In this document: in pieces, positions 10,188 to 23,226 of the stretch | How positions within the stretch are numbered: position 1 is the first letter of the stretch | How the letters are laid out: each line of letters opens with the position of its first letter | Source: Quillaja saponaria | Taxonomy: Eukaryota > Streptophyta > Magnoliopsida > Fabales > Quillajaceae | Length of the DNA: 64,000 nucleotides | Direction of reading: 5' to 3' | Assembly: GCA_029379385.1 (NCBI GenBank) | Contig: CM055608.1 | Coordinates: forward strand, 28,394,350-28,458,349 | Position numbers and translations under genes: made by a program | Notes under the pieces: generated by a model | What the model was told of the DNA's origin: nothing | Databases searched by the model: none | What the model saw: the letters and a program-made list of their open reading frames with translations, nothing else

Positions 10188-13100
10188 TCATCTGAAGGGC
10201 TCAACGGGTGCACACTCTTGAAGGATGGTTGCAGCCTCAAAACATTCGGTAGCTTCTAATACTGATGATGACATGCCCTCGGACTTGTAAAATAGTCCAA
10301 GATTGTACCAAGCAGAAGCATTCATTCGGTCAAGCCGTAAAGCATCCATCAGAAAGCTTCTAATGATGGCATGTGATCGATTACCAAGCCGTCTAAGAAC
10401 CACAGCAGTTGAGATCAAGCTTGGGACATGGTTAGGATCACGTCCAAAGCATCACCAAAAGCTTTTAGAGCCTCTTTATGAAGATCCTGTGCTTGGTACA
10501 TCACACCTTTGAAAATGTACCAAAATCTTAAATCCACTATATGGGATTCCTGTAAAAGTTTCTATTTTCTAGTTGCAGACAAACAACAGCATAGTTACCG
10601 GATCTCTTGAGCCCCCGACAGAAGCGTTCCGGAATTTCGTTCCGGGATCGTGGTTCTTTTGTATACTGGGATCATTGTTGTTCACAATCCAGGTCATTAA
10701 AACTAGCGTTCCAAAATTTTAAGATTTTTTTACCTAGAAAATAAAAAAAAATATCACAATTTCAGCCTATATCAATTATTACTTATTTCCTTTATATATG
10801 TATGTATTTATATAATTATTAGGCTATCATCTTTCTTGTAACATAAATTAAATATTATGTATTTTATTCATTTAGTAGAATTTAATGTGAAGTACACCAC
10901 CAAAATATAATAAAGTGGCCCAAATAAGTATTTCAAGTGTACCACATTCCAAAATAGTGAACCAACTAAGCCTACCCCCATCGTACCATGATTTTAGTTA
11001 GGTAGCATACTCCGTACCCGTTCCCGTACCATGTCCCGGAACGTACTGCGATCTTGGTAACTATGAACAATAGTCCTCTACCTCGCCCCTTTCTCAGCCC
11101 GTTTAAATGCAAATCGCAGGTGGCAAAAACAAAACTTGACCACAAGACAATCAATTTAACATTGATGCTTTTCCTTTCAACTTCTTCCAGAAAATGGTGG
11201 TATAAAACGTGTGTAACATTGGAATAAATACTGAGCTTGAACCACAGAAACATAAGTTGGTTTATGTCTCCACAGCATATGGTGCAACACAAACTCCAAG
11301 CTAAGCAATAAGACCCCACAGCTTCTTCCATTAACATATCAAACTTCTGTCAGCCGGTCTCAGATATGATATGCAAGTACCATGGACCATCTACAGTGTG
11401 CATCGATCCAAATCTAAATGAATGTTCATCATTATGAAAATTGTTTTATCTTCATTAACTTAAAGGTGAAGTCATATTCCCTAGCCCTTAAATCCCCAAC
11501 TGCATGCAAAAGAACACTTGGGGGGTGGGGGGTGCCAAACATGAACACTTTCACGAGAACTATAAAAAGAAAAGAAAAAAAGAACAACTGAATTAAGGAA
11601 CATTAGAGCTCAAGTGCTTATAGAAAAATACAAGAATGAAAACAAGCAATCTTAAAGCTTCTCAAACCCCAAATTGTCACAAAGTGCATGAAGCTAGTCT
11701 TCAATACCATCAATTTAACATCAACCATTATTAAGTCTGACAAGATTGTGTATAGTCCAGCAAGTTTTAATGTTATAAATACATGTGCTAGTCAAGTCCT
11801 ATGGTATGAGAGAGATAATATGTGAGAATAAGCAGTGGAGATTTTTAAATTGATAAGAGACTGTGGATATATCAAAGTCAGTAGACACTTAGGAAGAGTG
11901 GTGACAAGTGAACAATCATGCCTATAGGAGCTTCAACAAAAATCCTGTAATTTCTCTATGCGTTATAATAAAAAATCTCACCACATGTGGATGTAGGCTA
12001 TCTTGTCAATCCCCGTTAAATATTGTGTTGTTAGTGTGCGCCGGATATCTTGTATAAATAGTTTTTCATACATATAGCAGTCAATATTTGTTCTAATAGT
12101 TTTAGTGATTCTAATTGATAAAACATGAAAACATCAACATGACAACGTCAAGTTTTACTAAACAGCATAAAATAAAATTTCAATGGAAAGTGAATGGAAG
12201 AAAGATATGATACATACTGATTACTGAAGAATAACAAACTTATCTAGAAGCAGAATAAGACTTGATCGCCTTCGATTTGGAAAGACAGACCTCCACGTCA
12301 TGCCACATTGACAGGTTTATGTAGACATAAGCAAGATCATGCCATATTTCCAATTCGAAACTTCTAGTATTTTTTCTGATGTCCTGTCATAAAAAAAATA
12401 CAAAAAATACAAGTGGCTGGGAAGAATCTTCTAAATAACATTTTTGCATGAATAAAATCAACACTACACTTACAAACAGAAAGCATTCTGAGGAAATGTT
12501 TTCAGATTCCCCAATAATCTTATCTTTGGCGGACAAGAAAGGCTTAGTATTTACATTATCAGGTCCCAGAAGCAAAACTGAATAAGTTTTTTATTCATCT
12601 AGTCATGACCCTATAAACCTCAATCATCTAACAAAGGAGTAGATTCCTCCACTATAATGTTGAACATGATGAGGTGAGGACAGCACCATACATGTATATA
12701 CCAACAGGCAACAGGATGAACACGTTCAAACAAGAACCTTATGTGTCCCCATATGTAAAGCGCATTAAGATGCAGTTTTAAAGAAAAAACATGGAAATTT
12801 TAATAATAAATCGTCTCCGCCTCACTACAATTAAGCGACATGCTAAGCACATATTCCTAATATAGTGTTAGGAGAGTCGTATTTAAAGCAAGTACAAAAA
12901 TCTTAATCTTACTAGCAAATAACAATGTCCCATTGTGACAAATCCTAATTTTTAGGACTTTATAGATCCAGCTATTCATTTGTGCATGACATGTGTCCAT
13001 GCCTGTGATTCTTAAGCACTCTTCAATCCATATAAAGTGATGATGATTACTTCAACACTCCACCTACTTTTTATAGACCTTCTATCATTCAGTTATGTAG

Positions 13101-16100
13101 GAACAAGCCATGATCTTTTTTTCACCAACCGCATGTGATTTTACAAGGAATATACAAGATCCAAACTTTTATAGGAGACCGAATCCATTCAATTCTGACA
13201 GTAATACTCCTAAAACAAGAGAACCATTTTACCTGCTGTAATCAGTGAAAAAATGCACAATGTTTTAGGAAACTATACTAAGAACACCATTATAAAAGTT
13301 GTTCAGAATAACCAATCAGTCAAAAGAAAATAGATGAGAAAAATATAGATCACACAGACCTTATGAAGCATCTTCCCAGAACCAAAGCTCTTAGTCTGAA
13401 CTTGAAGAACAGCAAGAAGCTGAGTTTATGTCTCAATGGCACTCCTTAACTGACCTTGTGCAATTAGAAGTTTAGCTTTTGTATGCAATAGTTCTCCTTG
13501 ATCCCATTTACCAGTCTGATTTAAAGCAGCATTAATAATAGTTTCAGCTTCCAAAAACCGTTTTTGAGCTGATAATATCTGGGCCAACACTAACCACCCT
13601 TTAACTTTAGACCCAGCTTCAACGTTCAGCAAGTATTTTGCATAATGAATTGCAGAATCTAACTTCCCTTGGTCTGCATTTTCTAGGCTGAGATGGTAAA
13701 GAATAATAGGGTCCCTCATTCCTATCATTTTGCCTGCAGTTTCAAAGGCTTGAAGTGCCTCAGATTGTCTCGTGAACCTTTCAGAATCAGAAACAGCAGA
13801 TCTAGATTGCGATGAAAGTGAAACACCAAGTAGGAAATTGGCAAGACTTCCCAATTGGTTACATCTGCCCTCCAAGTTTTCAAGGGCTCTGCGAGCAAAG
13901 CTTACCCCTTCTTCTGCAAGACCAGGATTCTCCCAACTAATCTTTGATGCCATTAACAAAGCTGGAACACATTTTGGGTCCTCTCTACTAGTCAACAATT
14001 TCCTTAGAAGATTCAATGCTACCAGGTCCTCACCAGCCCCATAATAACAAAGAGAAAGACTGTGGTACCATTCTTTTCCATCAATAACCCCAGGAAGCTA
14101 TTCTTCCACTTGATTTGCTAGAGACCTTAAATGCCCTGAAATAGAAAGAGCAAATGAAAGGTGGTCCAAGATTGATGGATCCCACTTAATTATGTTCAGA
14201 GAGATTTTCCTTAATAATATCATTAAAAGAAGTATTGCCTCTTCTACATTGTTTCTAAGTACAAATGAACTGTCCATTTGCGAACAGAGATTAGGAGGGC
14301 TAGCTTCCCCTCCAATGTACAAAAGAAAAATGGCAAACTCCTTCTGAATCTTTGCATTAGTCTCCACATCAAGGTTCCATTGATAGAGGAGTGCCCGCCG
14401 GTATGACAAAATAGCTTCAAGCGGAGAATCGGAAAGTTTCCAAAGTTCCGGAAGCAGCTCAACTGCTTTGCTTAGAGTCTCTTGCAATTTACATTCAGCA
14501 GTGAAGTTTTCAGGCAAGCCTTTTGGTAATGAAGATTCAACTATGTCCAGAATAACTTTGCAAGATTGAGCAGCTTCTGCAAGAATGATTGGAAATATAA
14601 ATCAGTCATAGATTACTGGTTTGGCTATTTATTATAACTCAAAAAGTCCACTCAAGTGAAATCTTCAAGCAACCAACAAACAAAGGGAAAAGCACATCAT
14701 CTTCAATATAAGACACGTTTCTCTTCAAGGATTGACTTGGTCTGTCGGTAGTAACAATCATTGTGTTACACATTATTATTGATATACTATCGGTGCATAT
14801 AATTAACGGCAGATGCTAATGTAACCTGGAAATTATCCCTTAATGATGGAAATGTAAAATGACACTGTGTAATGATTTTCATATGGATATTGTTCTCTAA
14901 ATCTTGTGCAAGAAAGCTCATTGAAGGTCAACTATTTTTTATTTTGGCTTGGTGATGGAAAGCCACAAGAGGATGCTATTAATTACAGTTTCCATAAAAT
15001 CGTACTTGCTTTCTGCAACTGTACCCTATGAAGCATGGAAACTCCTACCTGGTATCACATGTCAAACATGAAGCACTTTGCAATATATTGCTAGTTTGCT
15101 ACATCATTCCAACTAAGTCACATGCAAATTTTTTCAAAGTTGTAATACCGGAAGCTCAGGATACAAACAATAGAATGAAAATATTGAGCCAGAAGTTTAT
15201 CATGGAAGAATAATAGAGAAAATCAGATGAAGAACATGAGAGTTCAAGTTAGAGGAGGAAATGTCTTAAAGTCACAAATTCCTGAACACTGGCGGAAAAT
15301 CTCTGAGTCAGAGACGATTCAGTGCACTGAGTGTACCTTTCAACCTTCCAAGAACATGAAATGATTTTCCTTTGAGAAGGATTGCTTCCAAGAGTCAGCT
15401 GACAGCGTGTATAGACATTGGTGGGGTACCACAATGTTGGGAATGCCTCTTATGGCGCTCCCCTCTTTTAGCAAGTGTTATATTCATCTTGGGAGTCACA
15501 GCACCTATATTTATCCCTTCAAAAACATGTAAAGCAACTTCTATGTTTCCTTTATGATATTCATATCTCCCTAACAGTGCGCTAGCTTCCTGCAGATTAA
15601 AAAAACCTAGATCTTCAAACAGCAATATTGAAAATAACTCTTTGGGGAAAAAAAATAAGTATTAATAACTTCCATTACTCAATTTTACATTCTTACAGCA
15701 CAAAGGTCCACAAAACAAGCTATTGAATTAGGAATACTAAAAAAGGGATGAACACCTCGCTATTTTTTGGCTTCACCAACTCTTGAACCTATCACCTTGA
15801 GTAAGACCTTTACAGCACTTATTGCGATGACCCAAGCTCAGTAAATTAATAGCTCGCCAAGAAACAAAAAACAAGGCTCAACTCATGCATCAATTAGCAC
15901 TGATTAAAGTAAGTCAAGGGGAAGTCTAGGGATATGATTGTGTTCATTTGTGGTATAAAAGATAAATGCTTGCACAGTATGAATGACTCATGATTTGGTT
16001 CAAGTAAAACCCACTATGAAGACAAAAGGAATCCCCAGTGGCATGCAAAATAATGACATGGCAATGATCACAAATCAACCTCTGCCTTCATTGCATTGAC

Positions 16101-16563
16101 CACATCCAAGCACATATAATTTTGTTAAGAAAAATGGTGTTATCAATTCCTGGAATAAGTTTAGGCGGCTCTTAACTGCTCATAAACAAATCACAGAGAG
16201 AGGGACCAAAATTAGTTTCTTTTGTTTTTTCCTAGTCATAAGTTACTGTTCACGGGCCTACCAAAAACTCTCGGAGTCTCAGTTAATGAGAGCAATAGTA
16301 GGAAACTAATAACTCAAGATAGAAGTAAGCTTTTAAAGTGAGAAAGACAGAATTTCAAAGAAACCCACCTCATAGTTCAAGAAGCCACTCTCGCGTAGGG
16401 ATAATTCAGCTTCTTCTATATTGCCAGTATCTAGTTTCTTCTCTATCTCTCTAGCTTGAGAAGAATACCCACAAGCTGAGTAATCCTTGCTTGCAAGAGA
16501 TTCAGAATAAGGATCCATTTTATCTGCTGCTTGTAATTGATCCCCAGAGCCTAGACACTTCAT
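10188..16563 (-). pseudogene. NPGR2: NPGR2-type calmodulin-binding TPR protein, disabled copy
   Basis: Exon blocks on the minus strand reproduce a NO POLLEN GERMINATION-RELATED 2 protein from Met to C-terminus: 16563-16369 (starts MKCLGSGDQLQAADKM), 15589-15337 (LLGRYEYHKGNIEVALHVFE), 14576-13360 (KAVELLPELWKLSDSP, AILSYRRALLYQWNLD, then TPRs), 12383-12245 (WHDLAYVYINL, CLSKSKAIKSYSASR) and about 10530-10188 (ending SAWYNLGLFYKSEG ... EPFR). Family members are about 700-residue TPR proteins that bind calmodulin and act in pollen and membrane-related processes. The copy is broken: TGA at 15395-15397 in place of a Leu codon, TAG at 14098-14100, TAA at 13426-13428, a lost donor at the end of the fourth block (AG/ATAAGT instead of AG/GT), and a one-base deletion near 10440 that shifts frame. 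Splice sites and most codons otherwise remain, so inactivation looks fairly recent. An hAT-like element sits in its last intron. Confidence 0.85.
10590..11065. mobile_element. Non-autonomous hAT-like element
   Basis: A 476-bp insertion begins CATAGTTACC (10590-10599) and ends with its exact complement GGTAACTATG (11056-11065). It is flanked by 8-bp direct repeats differing at one base, AACAACAG (10582-10589) and AACAATAG (11066-11073). An 8-bp target duplication points to the hAT superfamily. The interior carries short G/C-rich blocks near both ends (around CGTTCCGG) and an AT-rich middle, with no transposase ORF. It lies in the last intron of the NPGR2-type pseudogene. The 121-codon minus-strand ORF crossing its right end (11337-10972) has no coding character. 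Confidence 0.7.
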
Positions 16564-17995
16564 TATTTTCTGTAATTTCCACTTGGTTGTACTTCTCCTC
16601 CCTTCTGTGATCTTATTTTTACTCCACCTACTGTTTAACTATACTAAAATATCTAACAAGCAGAAATAGAAAATCATCAAATCAATAAGGATATCCATCA
16701 ATTTGAGATTCACCCACCACACAAATTCACTAACATTTTCTAAGATCATATTAAAACGAAAAAAATAACAATCAATCAGCTAGTTCAAGATTTCTAAAGT
16801 TGATTTATTTTACTTAAGAACTACGAGAAAACAATACTTCTAACCAAAACCAGCCTAAGAGAAATGAAGTTCTAATACCAGAAAATGTATAGGCATCAAA
16901 ATTGAACATCATATTGGTAAAAAGAGAATTTAGAATGACTGAAGCCCATCAACATTTCTGAAGGCCCCATCATAAGAATGAAGCAATATATAAAAATTTG
17001 AATCTACCTTTAATTAATTAATAGACAATACAACACCGTGGATAATTTGCGTCTAAATTCATCCAAGAGGCCAATCCAAACCCTAAAGACCAATAAGAGA
17101 ACCAGACCAAGAAAGCAATCAAATTTATAACCAATGAAAAAGCACCCACCTTTTGTTCTTGCAAAAAGAAAAGCAGAGACTTCGAGTCCATAGACCAAAT
17201 AGAGGAACACTCATTAATTCAATTCTACCATCAAAACCACCTTTGAATTCTTTGAAAGAATCAAATAATCCTAAAGCTTTAACTTTCCTTTTTGTTTGTT
17301 TCTTTCTTTTTCAGTATGAAAGTTTTGGGAGTAAGCAGGGCATGGAATTCTGAATCGTGAGCAAATCTCAAGTGGTCAACGACTCGAGGAAACTATAAAA
17401 ACAAGTGGTGGGTTTTTGCAAAAAAAGAAAAACCTTTCCATTTTTCGGCCCCACTTGTAAGTTTTACTAAGCTGGTTTGGCTAACTTATTGCCACGTGGA
17501 TGCATTTCAAGTGTTGTGTGCTAGCGTTCAACCGTTATTAACTGCACTGTAACCAACCAAAAAATTTATTGACAAGGAAGTTAATAACTCAGAGTTGGAC
17601 CAACCAACATAATTAGTATTAACTATTGGTGTAAATTAATTTTTTTTAGCCTTCCAAACTATGAGGAATATGAAAAATTTACTTTGAAACGATTAAAATT
17701 AACGATGATAAAAATAATTTTCAAAGTACTAAAATACTATAGTTTATATGTGTTATAAATTACATATTTTTTCCATATTCTCACTTACTTCTGATGCCTT
17801 AGTCTTAATAAAAATATATTTTAATTGAAAAATAATAATATATTTTATCTCAATATGTTTAATTTTATTTTATTATTAAATAAAATATCAAGAAAATATT
17901 TTAGACATATACAAGTAAATTTTAGTTTCAATATTAAATAAAATAGGCTTGAATTATTTTTTTATTTTATTATGATATAAACTATAAAATAAAGA
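16564..17995. other. 5' flank of the NPGR2-type pseudogene
   Basis: This AT-rich stretch would hold the 5' UTR, a possible 5' UTR intron and the promoter of the minus-strand NPGR2-type gene. No coding exon was recognised. Short ORFs at 17010-17353 show no family resemblance. Confidence 0.35.
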
Positions 17996-19112
17996 CTTAA
18001 TTATACTTTTAGTCCTTATAGTTTAAATTTGAGTTCACTTTCATTTCTCGAGTTTCAATTAGTATAATTGGATTCACCAAGTTTAATGTGATGCAATTAA
18101 GTTCTTCTTGTCTAAATTGACACCAATATTAGTAACGTGGCTAACAGAAGAAGAGGGGACAACCAAGTTGATATAATTAATCAATAAAAATAGTCATGTG
18201 TATTAAAATTTAATTAAAAATATTTTGAAAAAGAAAAAGAAAAATAATATATATATTTTTTGGTAAACAAAAAAAAATTAATATTAAATATATATAAAAA
18301 AAAATCTTTCTCTCTCTCTCTTCCTCACCACACCCATCTGCCTAAAGTCCTTCATAGCCACAAAATCTACAAGACTTGGCCTTAGCAATTCGAGTAGCAG
18401 AAGGCTTGATGGACTATGGAGAAAATTCGTTAACCACCAAATTGAAATTGAAATTCAGAAATAAGTTTTCAAGTTTTGTGGCTATGGAGTAGCAGAAGGC
18501 TTGATGCTTCACACAGAAACAAGTTTTCTTCCATCTCCCTCCCTCTCTGATCCAAATTAGAATTTAGAAATTTCAAGTTTTAGTTTTAGAAATTTCTGAT
18601 TTATGCCTCTAATTTCTTAGATCCAAGTGTTGGCCAACGAGATTAAATAAGCCTTTGAAGGGAAAGGTTTGATTAATTTTTTGTTCTTTGTTGATCAAAG
18701 AAATTTCAAATTTTTTGTTTGAATCACCTAGACAAATTTGTGTTTCTTTGTTGGTGCGTGGTGATGATGGGGGGAGAAAGAAGGGAAGGGTTTGATAAAT
18801 TTTTTGTTTTACAGTTTTCTAATTTTTAATATTATTTCTCTTTTTTCTTTTCATATAAATTTAGACGTGACTGTTTTTATATAAATTTGATACAAAAAAC
18901 ACGTGACTGTTTTTTATTGATTAATTAGATCAACTGGGTTATTCATCTCATATTCTATTAGCCACGTCACCAATGTTAGTGTTAATTTAGACGAGATGAC
19001 CTAATAACATCATATCAAACTTGATAGGATTCAATTGTAGTAATTGAAACTCGAGGGACGAAAGTAAACTCAAATTTAAATTATAGGGAGCAAAAGTACA
19101 ATTCAGCCAAAA
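17996..19112. mobile_element. Large non-autonomous element with about 220-bp inverted terminal repeats
   Basis: The segment 17996-18220 is inverted at about 18890-19112. Matching landmarks include TTTAAATTTGAGTTCACTTT on the left with its near-complement on the right, CTCGAGTTTCAATTA, GACACCAATATTAGTAACGT (right arm: near-complement through CCACGTCACCAATGTTAGTG) and TTAATCAATAAAAA next to the inner edge. Arms are clearly diverged. Weaker inverted similarity seems to continue a few tens of bases outward. The interior (18220-18890) carries a CT-rich stretch and a short internal duplication of GAGTAGCAGAAGGCTTGATG (about 18391 and 18486). No transposase is present. Long arms suggest a MULE-type element, but no target duplication was identified. 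Confidence 0.6.
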
Positions 19113-19831
19113 ATTAAATTTTGTAAGTATTTAAAAAATAAATTCAAGCATTTGTATAAAATTTAATTTAAACAAGTGATATACATAAATTTAGTATTGA
19201 AAATAAAAAAATAAAAACTCTTAGAAATGTTATTCTTTCATTAGTAATTATATAAAAAATAACATAACCTAAAACAATTTTAAAAATGCAAAAGAGAAAT
19301 TGGAAAGAAAATATTTTATTTTAATATTTAAAACTTTTTGGTAAGAAAAATTTTAAATTATGAGTTATTTGTCTTGTAAAGTCAAGACTTATGGCTTTAA
19401 CAGTATTATAACTTTTATTTTATTTTTTTATTTGAAATATCACTAAGAAATACTAGTTTACTTATAGATCTATAAACAATTTTTTTTATATTATAATAAA
19501 AAAAATTTAACATAATATATTGCTATAAAAAAGTAGATGGTAATAGAAAAAATGTAAGTACTTGAAAATGGAAAACTTAAAATAAGGCATTTTGGTACTT
19601 TAACACTTGGACCGATAACTATTGGCTTAAAAAAAAAAAAAAATACCTGAATGGTATAATTGAATAGTACAAATATATATTATATAGTTGTTGTCTATGT
19701 TATGTAAGAATTAATTAAATAGTGTTCTATTATGCTTATATTATCAAACTGGGTAATACTATTTTAGTATTTGTAGATCACATTATTTTTATCTAATTTT
19801 TAAGAAATTATTTATTCTAATTAGTTCTCTA

Positions 19832-20718
19832 AAATTTAAGTTTTTTTTGTATCATATCCTTCAAGATGTTTAATTAAGTCAAAACAATTAAATATTGTTA
19901 GAGTGTCAAAAAATTAGCTAATATGAAGAAAAATACTTGAAGAAGAAAAAAAAAAACTTGAGGATTTAAGAAAACTTTCAATTTTTGAAGAAATGGTTTA
20001 ATTTAAAATTTGAAATTGAGAAAACAATCTTCTATAATAATGGAGTTGATGTTCATAAAAAAAAACAAAAAAATAAAAATATTATTCTTATGCACTAATA
20101 TTTTTTTTTCATACTTTTTTAAAAAAAGAAACACGTTTATGTTAATTTCATTATATTTCATCTCAATTTATCAACTATGTCTTGGATAGGGATTCATTAG
20201 AAAGTTAAGCTTAAAATTTTGAATAAGCTTAGAAAAATAATGTATGTTTTTTAGAATGCGAAACAATAAATAAGACAATGAAATTTAAGTTTTTTTTGTA
20301 TCATATCCTTCAAGGTTTTTAATTAAGTCAAAACAATTAAATATTGTTATAGTGTCAAAAAATTAGCTCATATGACGAAAAATACTTGAAGAAGAAAAAA
20401 AAAAAACTTGAGGATTTAAGAAAACTTTCAATTTTTGAAGAAATGGTTTAATTAAAAATTTGAAATTGAGAAAACAATCTTCTATAATAATCAAGTAGAT
20501 GTTCATAAAAAAAACAAAAAAATTATTCTTATGCACTAGCATATATTTTTTTCATACTTTTTTTTAAAAAAACACGTTTATGTTAATTTCATTATATTTC
20601 ATCTCAATTTATCGACTATGTCTTGGATAGGGATTCATTAGAAAGTTAATCTTAAAATTTTGAATAAGCTTAATAATATAATGTATATATTTTAGAATGC
20701 GAAACAATAAATAAGAAT
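19832..20718. repeat. Direct tandem duplication, unit about 440 bp
   Basis: Two head-to-tail copies, 19832-20280 and 20281-20718. Both begin AAATTTAAGTTTTTTTTGTA, run through GTATCATATCCTTCAAG, AAAACTTTCAATTTTTGAAG and GGATAGGGATTCATTAGAAA, and end TTAGAATGCGAAACAATAAA. They differ by scattered substitutions and A-run length changes. No ORF is conserved between them, so this is a local segmental duplication of non-coding DNA. Confidence 0.85.
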
Positions 20719-22526
20719 GAAATCTTAGCTGAGCTATTAAAGTGGAGTTGTTGAGATCAATAAATTTTAAATTTAAATATTATCGTGGTTAATATTATCT
20801 TATTTGATCTAACATTTAACTAGTTAAGATGAAAGTGTCTTATTCCCATATTTAAATCACATTTTAGTTGATTGAGAAACTTCATCAATTACTGTGAATA
20901 TCTTCCAGACGTTATAAATATTAATTAATTAATAAATCTCACTATTTCTTATAAAAAGAAGGAAGGTTTGTTTATTAATTTTGGCCCTAATAGTTTTCTT
21001 GGACCCTCTTCTACTTTCTTTTTTGGTACATCGGAAAGACCCTCTTCTACTTTCATATTTGATAAACTTCAAATTCATTTTGGTTCCCAAATAAGAGAAA
21101 TTAGTTTTCTCCCTATTATATTCTTTTTATTTCATTTTCACTTCTCACAATTAATAAAATATTAAATGCATTTTGAGTCCTCTCTAGTATGTCATCATGT
21201 TTTGACCCATTTACAACCATTGAATAAAGGTCACGTTTTTCTGTCATGAAAATCACATCATAAAGCCAATGATTAACAACAAAGAATTATTAATAATAAT
21301 TTTAAACACAAATTTCCTATTGGAATATGAACTTTGGGGCCTTAATTAAGTGGTCATTTCCCTTGCACGTTCCATCTGGTTTAGTTGATGATAAACTTAT
21401 CTTTCTATTCATCTATTATGGCATTATCATCTTTATTTGGGTGCGATCATATCAATACTAATACACTAAATTTTGTTTAAAATATGCAATTAAATGTATT
21501 TTGATGTGAGTGGCCATATTAAGATGAGTAATTAATCTTACAAAATGTCTTCTTGTGTAACATCCCTTTCAAAAAATTATCAAAAATTAAATCTCTTATT
21601 TAATGATCTGTGTTAAAGAAAATTTATGAAGATGAAACTTGAACTTGTTTTTTTGTTTTTTGAGACGCAATTATGCAAATGTTAATAATTTAATTGAGTA
21701 TAAACTTCATTATTAGTTTAATTATTTATTATTTAAAATATCTTTTAATATCGAACTTGTGCAAAAACTCGTTACAAACTTAATTTCTCTTTTAATGTAT
21801 TTTTCTTCTGAAAAAACAAACACAATTGACATATATCACAGGTAATGTATTATAAGTTTTTCTTGTTAGGTAGAGGCATCATGATTTTGGTGAGTGGTAA
21901 GTTCTTGTTTTAGAATATTTTCTTCTTCTTTTTCTTGGGTAAGGGAAAAAAAAACTTCCTTTTCTTTTTAAGTTCTTCCAATTTAGACTTTTTACATGTG
22001 CGTAGATCCTTCAAGAATATTTTAGGAGATTTATTTATTTTTTTAATTTTTTTTTTCCTCTTTTCAAACTATTTTTTTCTTTCGTGATTCACGAACCACT
22101 AAACCACATTCTCCATATAAACTGCCAATCATGACATGCCATGTAGGACATATTTCGTGGACTATCCAAGTAAGAAAAAGTGAAAAACCTCCAAAAATAT
22201 ATATATTTTATGCATAATTTTGGGATAATTCTACATGTCACGCCTATAGTAATTAATGTTCCGCACGGAAGCAAAATAATATAGTATTTACTTAATATTA
22301 TATAATGTTGTTGGCAAATTTGAACAAATTAAATAAAAATTTTCAGTAAATACGGCACGTTATTTGATTTTAGGCATATAACCTTTGGTTATAAGTAGCT
22401 CAAGATTCAAATTTAATGATCAAACAAGTAAATTAAGTGCTTTAATCAATTGAGTTAACAATTGAACCTTTTTTTGAAATTTAAAAATAGACTGTGTTTT
22501 AGTGATAATATCTTTTATCGCAACTT
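20719..22526. other. Gene-free AT-rich stretch
   Basis: No coding exon, RNA gene or clear repeat structure recognised. Short ORFs in this stretch (for example about 20968-21165) have low-complexity composition and no family resemblance. Confidence 0.45.
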
Positions 22527-23226
22527 GCTGATAAATTTATGTTTACATAAATAATTGTAGTCACTCTTGATACAATTTTAAGCTTTGTTCCTAATATAAG
22601 TGTGATGAGATTTTTTTTTTAAATTATAGGATAGCATGACGTGTAGGTAGTAATATTTTCTACCGGGTAGTTTGAGATAAATTACTTAGCTTTACATTTT
22701 CTCAACCCAAAAAAAAAACAAACATGTATGATAGTATCTTATAAAGCATCACATGCTGATAAATTTATGTTTACATAAATAATTGTAGTCACTCTTGATT
22801 CGATTTTAAGCTTTGGTCCCAATATAAGTGTGATGACGTTTTTTTTTTTAAAATATAGGATAGCATGACGTGTAGGTAGTAATATTTTCTACCGGGTAGT
22901 TTGAGATAACTTACTTAGCTTTACATTTTCTCAACCCAAAAAAAAAAAAAAAAAAAAAAATGTATGATAGTATCTTATAAAGCATGACATGCTGATAAAT
23001 TTATGTTCACATAAATAATTGTAGTCACTCTTGATGCGATTTTAAGCTTTGGCCCCAATATAAGTGTGATGAAGTTTTTTTTTTTTAAATATAGGATAGC
23101 ATGACGTGTAGGTAATAATATTTTCTACCGGGTAGTTTGAGATAATTTACTTAGCTTTACATTTTCTCAACCCAAAAAAAAAAAAAAAAAAAAAGAGACA
23201 TGATAGTATCTTGTAAAGCATCACAT
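22527..23226. repeat. Three tandem copies of a 230-bp unit
   Basis: Head-to-tail units begin at 22527, 22755 and 22991, each starting GCTGATAAATTTATGTT(T/C) and including CACTCTTGAT, AATATAAGTGTGATGA, a T run, ATAGGATAGCATGACGTGTA, TTTTCTACCGGGTAGTTTGA and TTTACATTTTCTCAACCC followed by an A run. Units are nearly identical outside the homopolymers, so the array is young. ACCGGGT within TCTACCGGGTAG is a small palindrome. No ORF spans the units. Confidence 0.9.

Noticed and set aside
10972..11337. 121-codon minus-strand ORF in the NPGR2 region.
   Set aside because: It crosses the right end of the hAT-like element and intron sequence and has no coding character.
22527..23226. Possible CRISPR-like or centromeric array.
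   Set aside because: Only three long units without spacers, in a plant nuclear genome, so neither interpretation fits.
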